Assembly: GCA_023525975.1 (NCBI GenBank)
Contig: CM042032.1
Location: 24,372,001-24,436,000 of the forward strand
Origin: Smallanthus sonchifolius
Lineage: Eukaryota; Streptophyta; Magnoliopsida; Asterales; Asteraceae
DNA: 64,000 bases
Direction of reading: 5' to 3'
Shown in pieces: positions 54,901-63,537 of the stretch; the first letter of the stretch is position 1, and each line of letters opens with the position of its first letter. A program made the translations under genes and the position numbers. Below the pieces are notes generated by a model. That model did no database searches and was not told the DNA's origin. It saw only the letters and a list, made by a program, of their open reading frames with translations.

Positions 54901-56726
54901 GATATTGCTTCACAAGTACAATGGTCCAAAAACTAGATCTGTTGATTGAGCTTATAGTTTGAAACTTTGAATACATTTCCCTTTGGAGAGACATTTAAAT
55001 AATGAAAGAGTTTATGCTTTCTTTCGAGCAGGCGCTTTTTATTTGCCTTCTTCTACCGTTCTTGTCAAGGTTATGGGGCATTCCATTTCATCAACTGCCA
55101 AACTATCTCTCAGATGGTGCTGCTTGCTTTTTAAACATGGGCACTATATCAAGTGGTGAGTGGTCCCTGTTCCATTTTCCCTTTCTCATTATTTTTGGTT
55201 GATCAAGCTTAACATGGTTGTAGCATCATCATATGTGATCAACCCAAAATGTCAATGGAACTTTCATGGTTTAGTTATGTTTCTAGATGTGGCAAATTCG
55301 ACACACTTGCTTTTGTCTTGTATCTGAAACGGATCAAATAAATAAATTTAGTTAAAAGTCACCCAAAGTCCATACCACCTCCTTTAACTGTTTTACAAAA
55401 AAGTTAGGTTATCATTATAATAACACTTTTAACAATAAAATGCATTAATCATTTATAATGTAAGAAGGTTTTTACGATTCAACCCAATCTAACCTGCTCC
55501 TGTTTCAATCCAAACTTGTTTACTTCCTAAAAGATAGCAACATAATTTTTAGTAAACCCATAAACACCCAGGTTTTTCTATTTGTAGTTCTGTATTGATA
55601 TATTTTTTCTTATAAACGAGCATTCATTCCTTTACAGATTTAAAGTTAAAACTTAAAAAAGCATTTTAGTTCGAGTTTAAAGTCAAATTGTACCAGCATA
55701 AGTAGACGTCTCTAAGGGGAGTGTACAAAATTAATTTACCTCACAACTTTACTGAGTTCACTTTTATTTGACCTGTAACAGGATGTGAGGGAGCTCCCCT
55801 GCTACCAGTGGTGTTTTGTATCGTCAATATGACTTACAACATATCATTGTTGCATCTCATAAAAATCTCATCTGCAGTTGTATCTTCCCTTGCCTCCACA
55901 GTTTCAGGTAACAGTATGCACTCTATGTTGCTAATTTTTTTTAACATAATCTAAAATCTAACAATCTTCTACTTGGAAAGTATTTTGGTTGCAGAACAAC
56001 CTATTTAAGTAAAAATGGCAAATTAAATGCGTGATTTTAGTATTAATTTTTTTTATGTGAACAACCTGTTACAAGTCTTCAAGAATGAGTGATTTTAGTA
56101 TTAATTTTTTTTATGTGAAACTTCCCTTAATATCATCATACATAAGTGTAGTGGTCATCTGGTTTACATTTCTGCCAGAATGATGGTCCATTTTCAGTTT
56201 TCAACTAAAAGCCAAGTGTGATGTTTTGAAAAATTGATACGTCAATACTTCAATAGCAAGATCTTTTGTATCATAAAAACTGGAATGTTTTACTGTACAC
56301 ATCCACCATATATTATTAGAGGTGGCAGAATGGGCGGTTTTGGTGATCATAACAGGCTAGGTTGACCCGAAACACATATTATCTATTAAAATTATAAATA
56401 AATTCAGGTAATATCGGATTACAAAAATGTGTTATTACAATTGAATAAGTTGTATGTTCAAAAATTATACTTTGGATGAGTTTCGACCCGTTTAATCCAT
56501 TTTGCTCTAACTTTTTAGATTCCTAATAATTGTTTTCTTGACATGTTGATTTGCAGTTCCAATATCCGTATTTGTGTTCACACTTCCTTTGCCATACTTG
56601 GGGGTGGCATCCTCCCTTCCATCAGGGTTCATAGCAGGTGCAGTTGTCCTTGTGATGGGGATGGTGATATATGCTTGGACACCATCCACTCCACCTCCCA
56701 TGCCATCACCTGTCACCACCCCTTGA
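48546..56726 (+). CDS. CLT: Plastid CRT-like thiol transporter, ten exons, 438 residues
   Basis: Exons: 48,546-48,958; 52,621-52,766; 53,303-53,340; 53,562-53,677; 54,341-54,437; 54,535-54,570; 54,660-54,710; 55,032-55,155; 55,782-55,907; 56,557-56,726. All introns are GT-AG, phases agree and the sum is 1,317 nt. Residues 1-70 are Ser/Thr/Arg-rich, like a plastid transit peptide; a QE repeat follows at 75-82. From about 98 on come hydrophobic segments with NRVLYKLALVPLKQYPFFLAQ, LEALGAASGMAAGAVLSGAA, FLVWQIILSYLFLG, FQAADTILKEVIFLDAAKKL, NSYGSAFQALF and VSSLASTVSVPISVF, matching plant homologues of the malarial chloroquine-resistance transporter. In Arabidopsis CLT proteins move glutathione and gamma-glutamylcysteine across the plastid envelope. 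No inactivating change is seen. Which CLT paralogue is not clear. Confidence 0.93.
48769..48792 (+). repeat. Hexamer repeat coding for Gln-Glu
   Basis: Four tandem copies of a CAGGAA-type hexamer give QEQEQEQE just after the predicted transit peptide. It is a short coding microsatellite likely to vary in length. Confidence 0.85.
49117..49315 (+). mobile_element. SINE pieces in transporter intron 1
   Basis: The second unit (about 49,170-49,315) has TCTGGTCTGGTGGCGAG, B-box-like GGTTCAAATCC (49,235-49,245) and ends GATCTAGGTGTTAGCGGTTAAAAAAAA. The stretch before it (49,120-49,168) is another, partial copy of the same 3' end. AACCTGTTCAGATTT before and AACCTGTCTAGATTT after may be a worn target duplication. 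Confidence 0.7.
49610..50050 (-). mobile_element. Short non-autonomous Helitron in intron 1
   Basis: On the minus strand it starts A|TCTATACTATTTAAT and ends AACCAACTAG|T, the TC...CTRR ends and A/T insertion site of Helitrons. Inside are two hairpin-like CCCGTG...CACGGG motifs common in plant Helitrons (one perfect, near 49,690-49,707). There is no coding capacity. Confidence 0.6.
50341..50475 (-). mobile_element. SINE, minus strand, in intron 1
   Basis: Read on the minus strand it has the tail of the 49,170 SINE (GGTCTAGGTATTAGCCGTTTAAAAAAAA) and a B-box-like GGTTTAAATC (plus 50,414-50,423), preceded by TTCTTGTAAA as in that copy. The same family, opposite orientation. Confidence 0.75.
50476..51300. 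other. AT-rich intron 1 sequence
   Basis: Long runs of A and T with no gene or clear element. Confidence 0.5.
51301..51867 (+). mobile_element. Probable Helitron, 3' end defined
   Basis: Ends with a perfect stem (CCGCG, GAG, CGCGG), nine bases, then CTAG (51,864-51,867) and a T, the Helitron terminus pattern. The 5' end is not clear; the start given is a guess from the change in base composition. Confidence 0.5.
51868..51903. repeat. (TTA)12 microsatellite
   Basis: Twelve perfect TTA units directly after the Helitron end in intron 1. Confidence 0.95.
53929..54288. mobile_element. hAT-type MITE in transporter intron 4
   Basis: Terminal inverted repeats CATAGTTGTCAATAGCG and CGCTATTGACAACTATG flank a 360-bp element rich in GCGCTAT/ATAGCGC. 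Perfect 8-bp target duplication TTCTCTGT at 53,921-53,928 and 54,289-54,296. Eight bases is the hAT superfamily length. It lies between exons 4 and 5 and does not touch splice sites. Confidence 0.92.
55156..55781. other. Transporter intron 8
   Basis: Ordinary T-rich plant intron; I see no element in it. Intron 9 (55,908-56,556) is similar, with a local near-duplication of GAGTGATTTTAGTATTAATT around 56,030 and 56,085. Confidence 0.6.
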
Positions 56727-56859
56727 TCATCATGATTTGAATGCCATGTTTTTTTTAACATAGAAATAGCTAGAGCATGAACATTGTTGTGTTCGCGTAT
56801 AAACCGGCCAATGTAGTGTTGGCACTGCTAGTTTCGGATATGTGCATGTAGTTTTTCTC

Positions 56860-56865
56860 AATAAA
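56860..56865 (+). terminator. Poly(A) signal of the transporter gene
   Basis: AATAAA 134 bp after the stop codon, followed by T-rich sequence. A usual distance for a plant 3' untranslated region. Confidence 0.5.
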
Positions 56866-57140
56866 TGAGTTGGACGACCCGTCAGAAACTTTTCATACGA
56901 CAGTGTTCGACAAGTTTTTATGAGAAGTTTCATTTATTTTACGGTGATTTTTAATTAATATTTAGGGGGAAAAACTAAAGTCTGAGATGGGCAATAATAA
57001 CAAGAAGAATAGTCAACGAACAATAGTGTATATGATCACGTGACAGCTTACATTACAACCACTTTGAAACACATCGCCTAACCCCCAAAAGATATCAAGA
57101 GACCAACTACTCAGAACCCGGTTCTCACATTTTTGGACAA

Positions 57141-57395
57141 TGTTGTGAACCGACCAAACCCAACTTAATCAATCAAGCAGCCCATATTAAATGACCCAAA
57201 CAGGTAAACGTCCCAGGTTATAAGCCAAGACACAAAGAGAATTTAGGGTATGAATTAGCTTATCTGTGAATTGTTCTTGTTTCTCATCTCCATTCTCTGT
57301 ATTTCCCATCTTCTTCTTCCTGGTTTGATTAATGAATATGTGTTAACTTTCTCTTAATCCATCTCTGTTCTTTCAATCTACAACACTTCACTTCA
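57141..57395 (+). mobile_element. 5' LTR of the small element
   Basis: TGTTGTGAACCG to CACTTCACTTCA, 255 bp; repeated at 60,020-60,275. Confidence 0.95.
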
Positions 57396-57396
57396 T

Positions 57397-57414
57397 TGGT
57401 GCTTTCATTGATTC
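57397..57414 (+). promoter_or_regulatory. Primer-binding site of the small element
   Basis: TGGTGCTTTCATTGATTC, one base after the LTR. TGG at the start fits pairing to a tRNA CCA end; the tRNA is not identified. Confidence 0.6.
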
Positions 57415-57424
57415 GTCTGCATCG

Positions 57425-57736
57425 ATGGCGGACGAAACCCTAATTCGTGAAATCATGGATAACATCAGAACCTTACTCGAGATTAATGATCAGATGCAAC
57501 GTACTGTGCAACGGATGGCTGCATCTTTGAATGTACAAGCCTCGATTCTCCAAATGAGGGATGCAATTTCAAACCCCGATTGCTGTGACGTGTTTGCGCC
57601 GTTAACTCGTCATCAAAACAATTCAGATTCAGATCAAAACGTTCGTTTCCATAGAGAGAATTTTGGCCTAGGGATCCCTCCTGCAACTACCGTCGATGTT
57701 CCTCCTACAGTTATTCCTTTTTTGTTTCGTTGTTGA
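57425..57736 (+). CDS. Short first frame of the small element (gag-like position)
   Basis: 103 codons from MADETLIREIMDNIRTLLE, a helical, charged start of the sort that opens many gypsy gag proteins. It overlaps the next frame by 7 bases, in the -1 frame, as gag and pol may do. No domain is recognised. Confidence 0.5.
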   Translation: MADETLIREIMDNIRTLLEINDQMQRTVQRMAASLNVQASILQMRDAISNPDCCDVFAPLTRHQNNSDSDQNVRFHRENFGLGIPPATTVDVPPTVIPFLFRC

Positions 57737-58827
57737 CTTTGGAGTCAATTTCAGATTCTCCTTTTCAGGTAATTCCTAGAAACGCCATCACCGTCGTTGT
57801 TTGTGTTAATCATACTCCGATTGGTAGTTCAACTACCCTATTTGTTTGCACTGGTTCAAATTGTGGTGATGAATGGCGACATAAAGAATCGGATGTTATG
57901 CCTCGTTCCATTTTTATTGCAAACCCACTTATTGGGTTGTTCCGATTTGCCCAAATCGTTTCTGTTGCTCATTCTAAGGAGAACAACAACTATACACGCA
58001 TTGTTAGGGAGGTTAATAAGCCTAGAACTACTAGTGTGGTGCTTGAGTTTCCCGTAGGTGATAAACGCCTTTGTTGGAAAGGTGGAATAACCGCTCTAAT
58101 TTCTTCACTTGCTGCAGCGATACTGCCTCATCCATCCACAATCACCAAATTAGTTAATCATGTTGAGGTTGTATGTAATGGTCTGATGCTTGTCATGGCT
58201 AAGTCGAATGCAACCGTCTATTTGGCTCAATGTCATGAACGTGACCGGTTAGACCAAGGATTGGGTTCACCAACTTCATTGGTTACTAAAATGGATACTG
58301 CTTTGGAACCAAATGCGACTAAATGGGTTACCAAATTGAATGTTCCTCATCCAATTCATGTTGCTAAGTCGGGTTTCCATCCGAACGTTAATAGATTGCT
58401 ACATGTTTGCATGAGTTGGGCAGATCAGATTGCAACCATTGCTACAGTGGGGCTTCAGTTCCAAATATGGGCTAAACACCTTAAATGGAAAGGAGGAACA
58501 CTTTATTATCCGGTTTCATCCATCAACATGTCTCCCGTTTTCCTCTTTCATGTTCCACAAGTACCTCCACCATTGTTGGTAGCAAACGATATTACACCAC
58601 CTCAGCCCATAGTCCCTAATAAAAATATGACATCACATAATACCTCACAACCCAAGTTGGCATGTCATGTTCATTTTCAGTTCCTTGTAACCAGCTTTTT
58701 GGGTGCACTGTTCCAAAATGACTCATTGTTAATAATTGGGCAAAAGGTTTTCTTAGGTGGCAACAATAATGCAGATGGACCGCCAACATCGGTAAGTGTT
58801 TTTAAAATTCTCGGTAAGTGTTTTTAA
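57730..58827 (+). CDS. Unrecognised 365-codon frame of the small element
   Basis: Open for 1.1 kb in the -1 frame relative to the first. No complete domain seen. LEFPVGDKRLCWKGG resembles the stretch after the protease in gypsy polyproteins (an F-x-x-x-G-K-R...L-x-G pattern), a weak similarity. It ends in a 22-bp tandem duplication that shifts the frame. Confidence 0.5.
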   Translation: MLTLESISDSPFQVIPRNAITVVVCVNHTPIGSSTTLFVCTGSNCGDEWRHKESDVMPRSIFIANPLIGLFRFAQIVSVAHSKENNNYTRIVREVNKPRTTSVVLEFPVGDKRLCWKGGITALISSLAAAILPHPSTITKLVNHVEVVCNGLMLVMAKSNATVYLAQCHERDRLDQGLGSPTSLVTKMDTALEPNATKWVTKLNVPHPIHVAKSGFHPNVNRLLHVCMSWADQIATIATVGLQFQIWAKHLKWKGGTLYYPVSSINMSPVFLFHVPQVPPPLLVANDITPPQPIVPNKNMTSHNTSQPKLACHVHFQFLVTSFLGALFQNDSLLIIGQKVFLGGNNNADGPPTSVSVFKILGKCF

Positions 58828-58832
58828 AATTC
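58789..58832 (+). repeat. 22-bp tandem duplication
   Basis: Two exact copies beginning TCGGTAAGTG at 58,789-58,810 and 58,811-58,832. The 22-base gain moves the reading from the frame of the upstream open frame to that of the downstream one. Confidence 0.92.
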
Positions 58833-58846
58833 TTGATACGCTTTAG

Positions 58847-60019
58847 CATTTTCTTAATAGTGATGTCGAGACGCCACATTTTGAGTCTCTTGAGGTTGAA
58901 GTAAATGATTTGCAACTAGCTGTGGCACAATATCTTCAATCTAAGGGTGCTGTGAATATTATAAACAGTTCATCTTCTACATGCCTTGAGAATATGCACG
59001 CACTTTTCATCAGTAAAAGGTCTGGATTTTCGTCCCGCGGTGTCCTAACATGCGACCCGTATAAAAGTTTTGGTGAGATAGGAATCCTATTTGAGATAGC
59101 CCAGAGAATCACTTTTGAAGAACGGGTCACGAAACACAAGAAGAAATTTCTTCAAATATTATTTGATGACAAATTGTTTTTGACTTATGGAGATGGTCAA
59201 TTGACTTTTTCACTCAGAGAAGGGTCAAACGGTCACACGTTTTTGAAACCGGGCCAAGTACATACAAAGATTATGAAGGGCCATGAGGTCGCTGCATGGG
59301 GTTCTTTCGGATGTGTTTTTCGTCATGTGCCTCACCATCAGAATGTCAGACCGTTACCCGCTGCTGCAATAATTCGCACTCGACTGAGGTCTAAGGGTAC
59401 ACCGATTCAAGTTTCCTTAATTTTTGGCAGTAACCATTGTGTAGTCCAATTATCGGGTGCCTACTTTTTCACAATAGCAGCTATAGTCCTATTTTCTGTT
59501 TTTGTGGGTCAAGTGGAACGCCTTGTGTGTACTAGGGTCGCTCGTCATGTGGAAATCTGTCTTCACAGTCAACCACTTTTCCTTCATGTCTATGTGATTA
59601 TTCTTCCCTGCTCGAATTTGGTTTTGGGTGTGTTTTCCACTTCAGGTGACAGACTCTTATGGCAAGGGGCGTCAATATCCTTGGACCAACTGATTCCGTA
59701 TACCGAGTGGCGCCAATTGCCCCATATAGCTGCACTTGGTGCTTGTTTGGTTCCTTCTATAACACCGTTTGCAGCCCTCTATGGGCGTAAACCACCAAAC
59801 ATACTTGGTTGCACCCACCACCGTAGTAGTCCTGCTGTTTTGGTTGCCCACAAGCTAGCACAAGAGGATGTGTTCCCTTTGTTCTTATACACCGTTGCAT
59901 TAGTCCAAATCCGAATAATGTTTGCAAAATCGGTTTCTTGGGTTGATGTTATTGACTTGTTCATATATTTTGCACCCTTGCACCTTGAGGACAATGTGAA
60001 TTTGAAAAAGGGGGAGTAA
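58847..60019 (+). CDS. Unrecognised second long frame of the small element
   Basis: Open from just after a stop at 58,844; the first Met is at 58,910 (369 codons). Weak hints of gypsy pol: ITPFAALYGRKPPNIL near 59,757-59,805 recalls the integrase TPF.ALYGR.PP motif, SNLVLGVFSTSGD recalls the protease-end VLGVqWL motif, and the end HLEDNVNLKKGE recalls polyprotein ends. No RT YXDD motif. The stop lies in the polypurine tract. Confidence 0.5.
   Translation, partial: HFLNSDVETPHFESLEVEVNDLQLAVAQYLQSKGAVNIINSSSSTCLENMHALFISKRSGFSSRGVLTCDPYKSFGEIGILFEIAQRITFEERVTKHKKKFLQILFDDKLFLTYGDGQLTFSLREGSNGHTFLKPGQVHTKIMKGHEVAAWGSFGCVFRHVPHHQNVRPLPAAAIIRTRLRSKGTPIQVSLIFGSNHCVVQLSGAYFFTIAAIVLFSVFVGQVERLVCTRVARHVEICLHSQPLFLHVYVIILPCSNLVLGVFSTSGDRLLWQGASISLDQLIPYTEWRQLPHIAALGACLVPSITPFAALYGRKPPNILGCTHHRSSPAVLVAHKLAQEDVFPLFLYTVALVQIRIMFAKSVSWVDVIDLFIYFAPLHLEDNVNLKKGE
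60005..60019 (+). promoter_or_regulatory. Polypurine tract of the small element
   Basis: AAAAAGGGGGAGTAA immediately before the right LTR. Confidence 0.85.
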
Positions 60020-60275
60020 TGTTGTGAACCGACCCAAACCCAACTTAATCAATCAAGCAGCCCAAATCAAATGGCCCAAACAGGTAAACGTCCTAGGTTA
60101 TAAGCCAAGGCACAAGGAGAGTTTAGGGTATGAATTAGCTTATGTGTGAATTGTCCTAGTTTCTCATCTCTATTCCATGTATTTCCTATCTTCTTCTTCC
60201 TGGTTTGATTAATGAATATGTGTTAACTTTCTCTTAATCCATCTCTGTTCTTTCAATCTACAACACTTCACTTCA
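60020..60275 (+). mobile_element. 3' LTR of the small element
   Basis: Copy of 57,141-57,395; its last 100 bases are identical to that copy. Confidence 0.95.
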
Positions 60276-60280
60276 GACAA

Positions 60281-61124
60281 CTCAATCGTATGGTTGGGTC
60301 ATCAGGCATATGATAACTTTTCCAACTTTTTCTCTCACTTTTAGACTTCTTCGGATGAGATTATTTTTCTTCAGACGTAAAAGAGAATCTCTTTTAATAA
60401 CCTTTTGAAGTCTTTAATCGTATGTATATGGGTTTTATTAAAAAAAAGGTTTAATTAAAATAAATAAACCATATGAAATCCAAATTAAGTGGGCTAAGAT
60501 AATTAGTTTGATGGGTTAAATTAATTAAATAACTTGAGTCCAAAGTTACTTGATTAGGATTTTTGGAAAAGATTATAAATATGGGCTTAATGGTAGAATA
60601 GATTGATGATTAGAATAACTTCCTAGCCTTCATAAACCCTAGCCGTCGATGGGCTGAAAGTTTTGTCGTTATGTCGCTGAAGTTGTCGCAGATCAGAGCT
60701 GGTATCACAGTGGTCGCTGATGATGCGATTAGTCTCTAACCTGTTTTGGTCGCGTGGTTAGAACGCGATAAAAGAAGCAAGATAAAATCGGTTGGATCAG
60801 TTTTTTTGGCTTGTTGATCACAAAGGATTGGACTAGCATCCGAGATCGCTCGTTATAACGGTGTGTTAACTCTCTAGTAATCATCCTCTCTATCCAAACA
60901 AGGTAAAGTTTTTTGAAACACCCTATGGCTGTGATTCCGAGTTTCTTTCTGCTTTGCAAATGAATCATTGGAACATATTTCTCGTTTTGATATCATATCA
61001 AGACTTCCACTTCGTTTTAAAAGTAATACTAACGGGAAATCCCAATAGTACATCAACCTTTGGATGTCTAGTTGATGTGCGTAAATGTATATATATTTCA
61101 ATAAGGATTCGCACACAATATTAA
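60281..61124. other. Unassigned; possible copia LTR remnant
   Basis: A TATAAATATGG (near 60,574) followed by CATAAACCCTAGCCGTCG and then AGCTGGTATCACAGTGG (near 60,698) has the order TATA, start region, PBS-like site seen in plant LTR elements. There is no matching second LTR or coding region in the window, so this stays weak. Confidence 0.3.
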
Positions 61125-61199
61125 TGTCACACCCCGCTAAAGTGGAAACACGAGGGAGTGACGAAACTGAACCATACACTTGGAATAAAGAAATACTAA

Positions 61200-62141
61200 G
61201 GTTCTGTTTGGTATGAGCTAATGGAATGAACGAGGGAATGCAATAGACGAGTGAATGGAATGGACAAAAGAAAGAAATGGATCATTACCATTCCATTGTC
61301 CTGTTTGGTTATCTTATGAGAATGAAATGAATTACTACTTCGTGCTTTTTAGTAGATAGGAAAATATTTTATAAAAAATAAAATATTTTTAACTAATAAA
61401 TTTATCTTATGGGTCGTGTCATGAGACGGCCCATGGGCCGGGCCAAGGTTCGGGCCATGGGACGTGTCATGGTTCGGGTTATGAGTCAGGGCATGGGTCG
61501 GGTCATGGTTTCGTTCATGGTTCAGGTCATGGGTTGGGGCATGAGACGGGTCTTGGGTCGGGCTATGGCCCAGGCCATGGTTTGGGGTACAGGTCGGGTC
61601 ATAGGTCGGACCATGGGCGGGGCCATGGGATAGGTCATGGGACATGTCATGGTTCGGGTCATGGGTCAAGAGGGCATGGGTCGGGTCAAGCGACTGGTCA
61701 TGGTTCAGAGCATGGTTAGGTGATGGTTCAAGTCATGGTTCGGGTGATGGTTCTGGGCATAGGTCGGGTCATGGATACTGGGTCGGGTCATGGATCGGGT
61801 CATGGGTTGAGTCATGGGTCGGGTCATGGGTCTGGCTGGCTATGGGTCGGGTCATGGGTCTGGCCATGGGTCGGGTCATGAGTCGGGTCGTGGGTCGAGG
61901 CATGGGTCGGCCATGGTTTGAGTCATGGTTCGGGTAATTAATTAAACAAAATCATTACATTCCTTGAAGGAATGAAAAAAACACCCATCCCCTAAAGAAT
62001 GAAAATCATTAGAAAGGAAGGAATCCATTCCTTATGTAATAGTCCATTCCATTCCTATGTGGTTATCAAACATGTTTTATTTCATTCCAACGTAATTACT
62101 CATTCCATTACACCATTCATTCATGCATACCAAACACTACC
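61200..62141. mobile_element. PIF/Harbinger-like MITE with internal minisatellite
   Basis: Ends GGTTCTGTTTGGTATG and, inverted, GGTAGTGTTTGGTATG, flanked by TAA at 61,197-61,199 and 62,142-62,144. A 3-bp TWA target is the PIF/Harbinger pattern. The subterminal parts are rich in CATTCC/GGAATG. At 942 bp it is large for a MITE, because about 530 bp of minisatellite fill its centre. There is no transposase frame. Confidence 0.8.
61409..61936. repeat. GGGTCGGGTCAT-type minisatellite
   Basis: Degenerate tandem array of units about 12 bases long (GGGTCGGGTCAT and variants such as GGGCCATGG and GGTTCGGGTCAT). It gives low-complexity open frames on both strands that are not genes. Confidence 0.93.
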
Positions 62142-63313
62142 TAAGACATTAAATTTATTAAAATAGTTCCACAATATTTGTTCAATGAAATAAAACATAA
62201 GCAAATGATATCCAACTTTTGTTAACTAGCTCCCTTCCTTGTCCTAGCGTGAGCAATCAATAGTTGTTAAATCTTTAGTTTTCATTACCTGAAAACATGT
62301 TAAAACGGGTCAACTATAAAGTTGGTGCGTTCAAAGGTTTTGATAAATAACTGTAATCATAGTGTTGCACAAATCATAAACAAGTTCAAGATATACAAGT
62401 AATGAAATTCAAATACATGTCGTCCACAACCAACCCAAATGACTAAATACCACGCCATCTAATGTCTGACTCCTTGTCACGGGGATGTCAAACTGTTGTT
62501 GTTACTTGTTGACGGATTTTGAACATCCAACTCCCGGAACCCGAAGTTGGTTGGCGCGCACTATATCGAGTATCGGATGGGTTTGTCAAACCAATAGATC
62601 TATTAACGTACTACCGTTGGCTTAGTAAAGTTAATGGTTGTGTAAATTTTGTATTGAGAGGGACTTTTGAATGAGTGACAAATGAACCATTGCATCATGT
62701 AGGAGCCATTTAATCTTTGCATGTATATGAAAACTGTTATGTGAATTGTATGAAAAAGTTGTATATGTGAGCATGTTTTCTACTCCAAAGGATGAAAAGT
62801 TGAAAATAAGGGCTATGAATCTCTCCTTGCAATTGAGTAACTTGAAACTTTGATCTTGTTATGTGAACCGGTTATGGGTGCACTAAAGTGTTAATAAAGG
62901 TTTGAAGGTTAACATGGTGATTATAAAAGAACTCATTAAAATCAATGAGATCTAGGAAAGCAAATCAAGTGAAGTTGAAAACAAGAGTTGAAAGATTTAT
63001 GAATCAAAACCCTAAATTTCAAGTGATGGCTTTTTATAAAGATCAAGTGAAAAACCATATGTTAAAATCTTTATTTGAATGTATTAATTTTTGTATAATC
63101 ATTAGTGGCTTAAGATCTTTAAAAGAAAAACATAAGTTAAGTTTGGACAGATTCTAGGGTTTCTATGCACTGATTTTGTGTCGGCAGTGTAACACCCAGA
63201 TAATTCCCAAAGTATTAAAAGGGCTAAAAGTATTCAAATGAAAGCCCAAGTGTTAGAAATGTAAGTTCATGAAAGTTGAAGGACCAAAAATGACAAAATA
63301 GAAATTTCTGACT

Positions 63314-63512
63314 GTGACGGACCGTCACAGGACATAAAGGTCCGTTATGGGCTCAGCACGACAATGAATCTGGGAGTGACACATGTATGCTGACTAGCGG
63401 GCAATTATGACGCGTGTAACCCTATGGCGGACCATCACGGGGCGTAACGGTCCATTACGTTTGCGGCCCAAAATTGGGTGACGGACCGTCAACACTGGTA
63501 ACGGTATGTCAC
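63314..63512 (+). repeat. CGGACC/GGTCCG dyads upstream of TATA (third T LTR)
   Basis: ACGGACC near 63,317 pairs with GGTCCGT at 63,339-63,345; weaker pairs lie at 63,427-63,455 and 63,481-63,500. They are in the same promoter position as in T and T'. Confidence 0.8.
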
Positions 63513-63529
63513 GACCCTGATCTTTTCCA

Positions 63530-63537
63530 TATAAATA
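63530..63537 (+). promoter_or_regulatory. TATA box of T-family LTR
   Basis: TATAAATA, found in the same relation to the dyad array at 36,589-36,596 and 46,368-46,375 (both minus strand). Confidence 0.6.

Larger units (their letters stand above)
57141..60275 (+). mobile_element. Small LTR element with atypical open frames
   Basis: LTRs 57,141-57,395 and 60,020-60,275, perfect target duplication GACAA (57,136-57,140 and 60,276-60,280), a PBS-like TGGTGCTTTCATTGATTC directly after the left LTR and a polypurine tract AAAAAGGGGGAGTAA before the right one. The LTRs differ by about 15 substitutions and one indel by my reading. The 2.6-kb interior is too short for a complete gag-pol and lacks recognisable RT catalytic motifs, so the element is non-autonomous, probably a rearranged gypsy derivative. 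Confidence 0.93.
61125..63187 (-). mobile_element. Probable truncated T-like LTR remnant
   Basis: Starts TGTCACACCCCGC, like the T left edge TGTCACAACCC, and has AAAACGGGTCAACTATAAAGTTGG near 62,300, like 26,225 in T'. The expected right half (CGGACC dyads, TATA, GTTACA end) is not seen. The MITE at 61,200-62,141 is inserted in it. Limits uncertain. Confidence 0.4.

Noticed and set aside
61349..61937. Low-complexity His/Pro/Asp-rich and Met/Gly/Arg-rich frames on both strands
   Set aside because: They are readings of the GGGTCGGGTCAT minisatellite inside the MITE.
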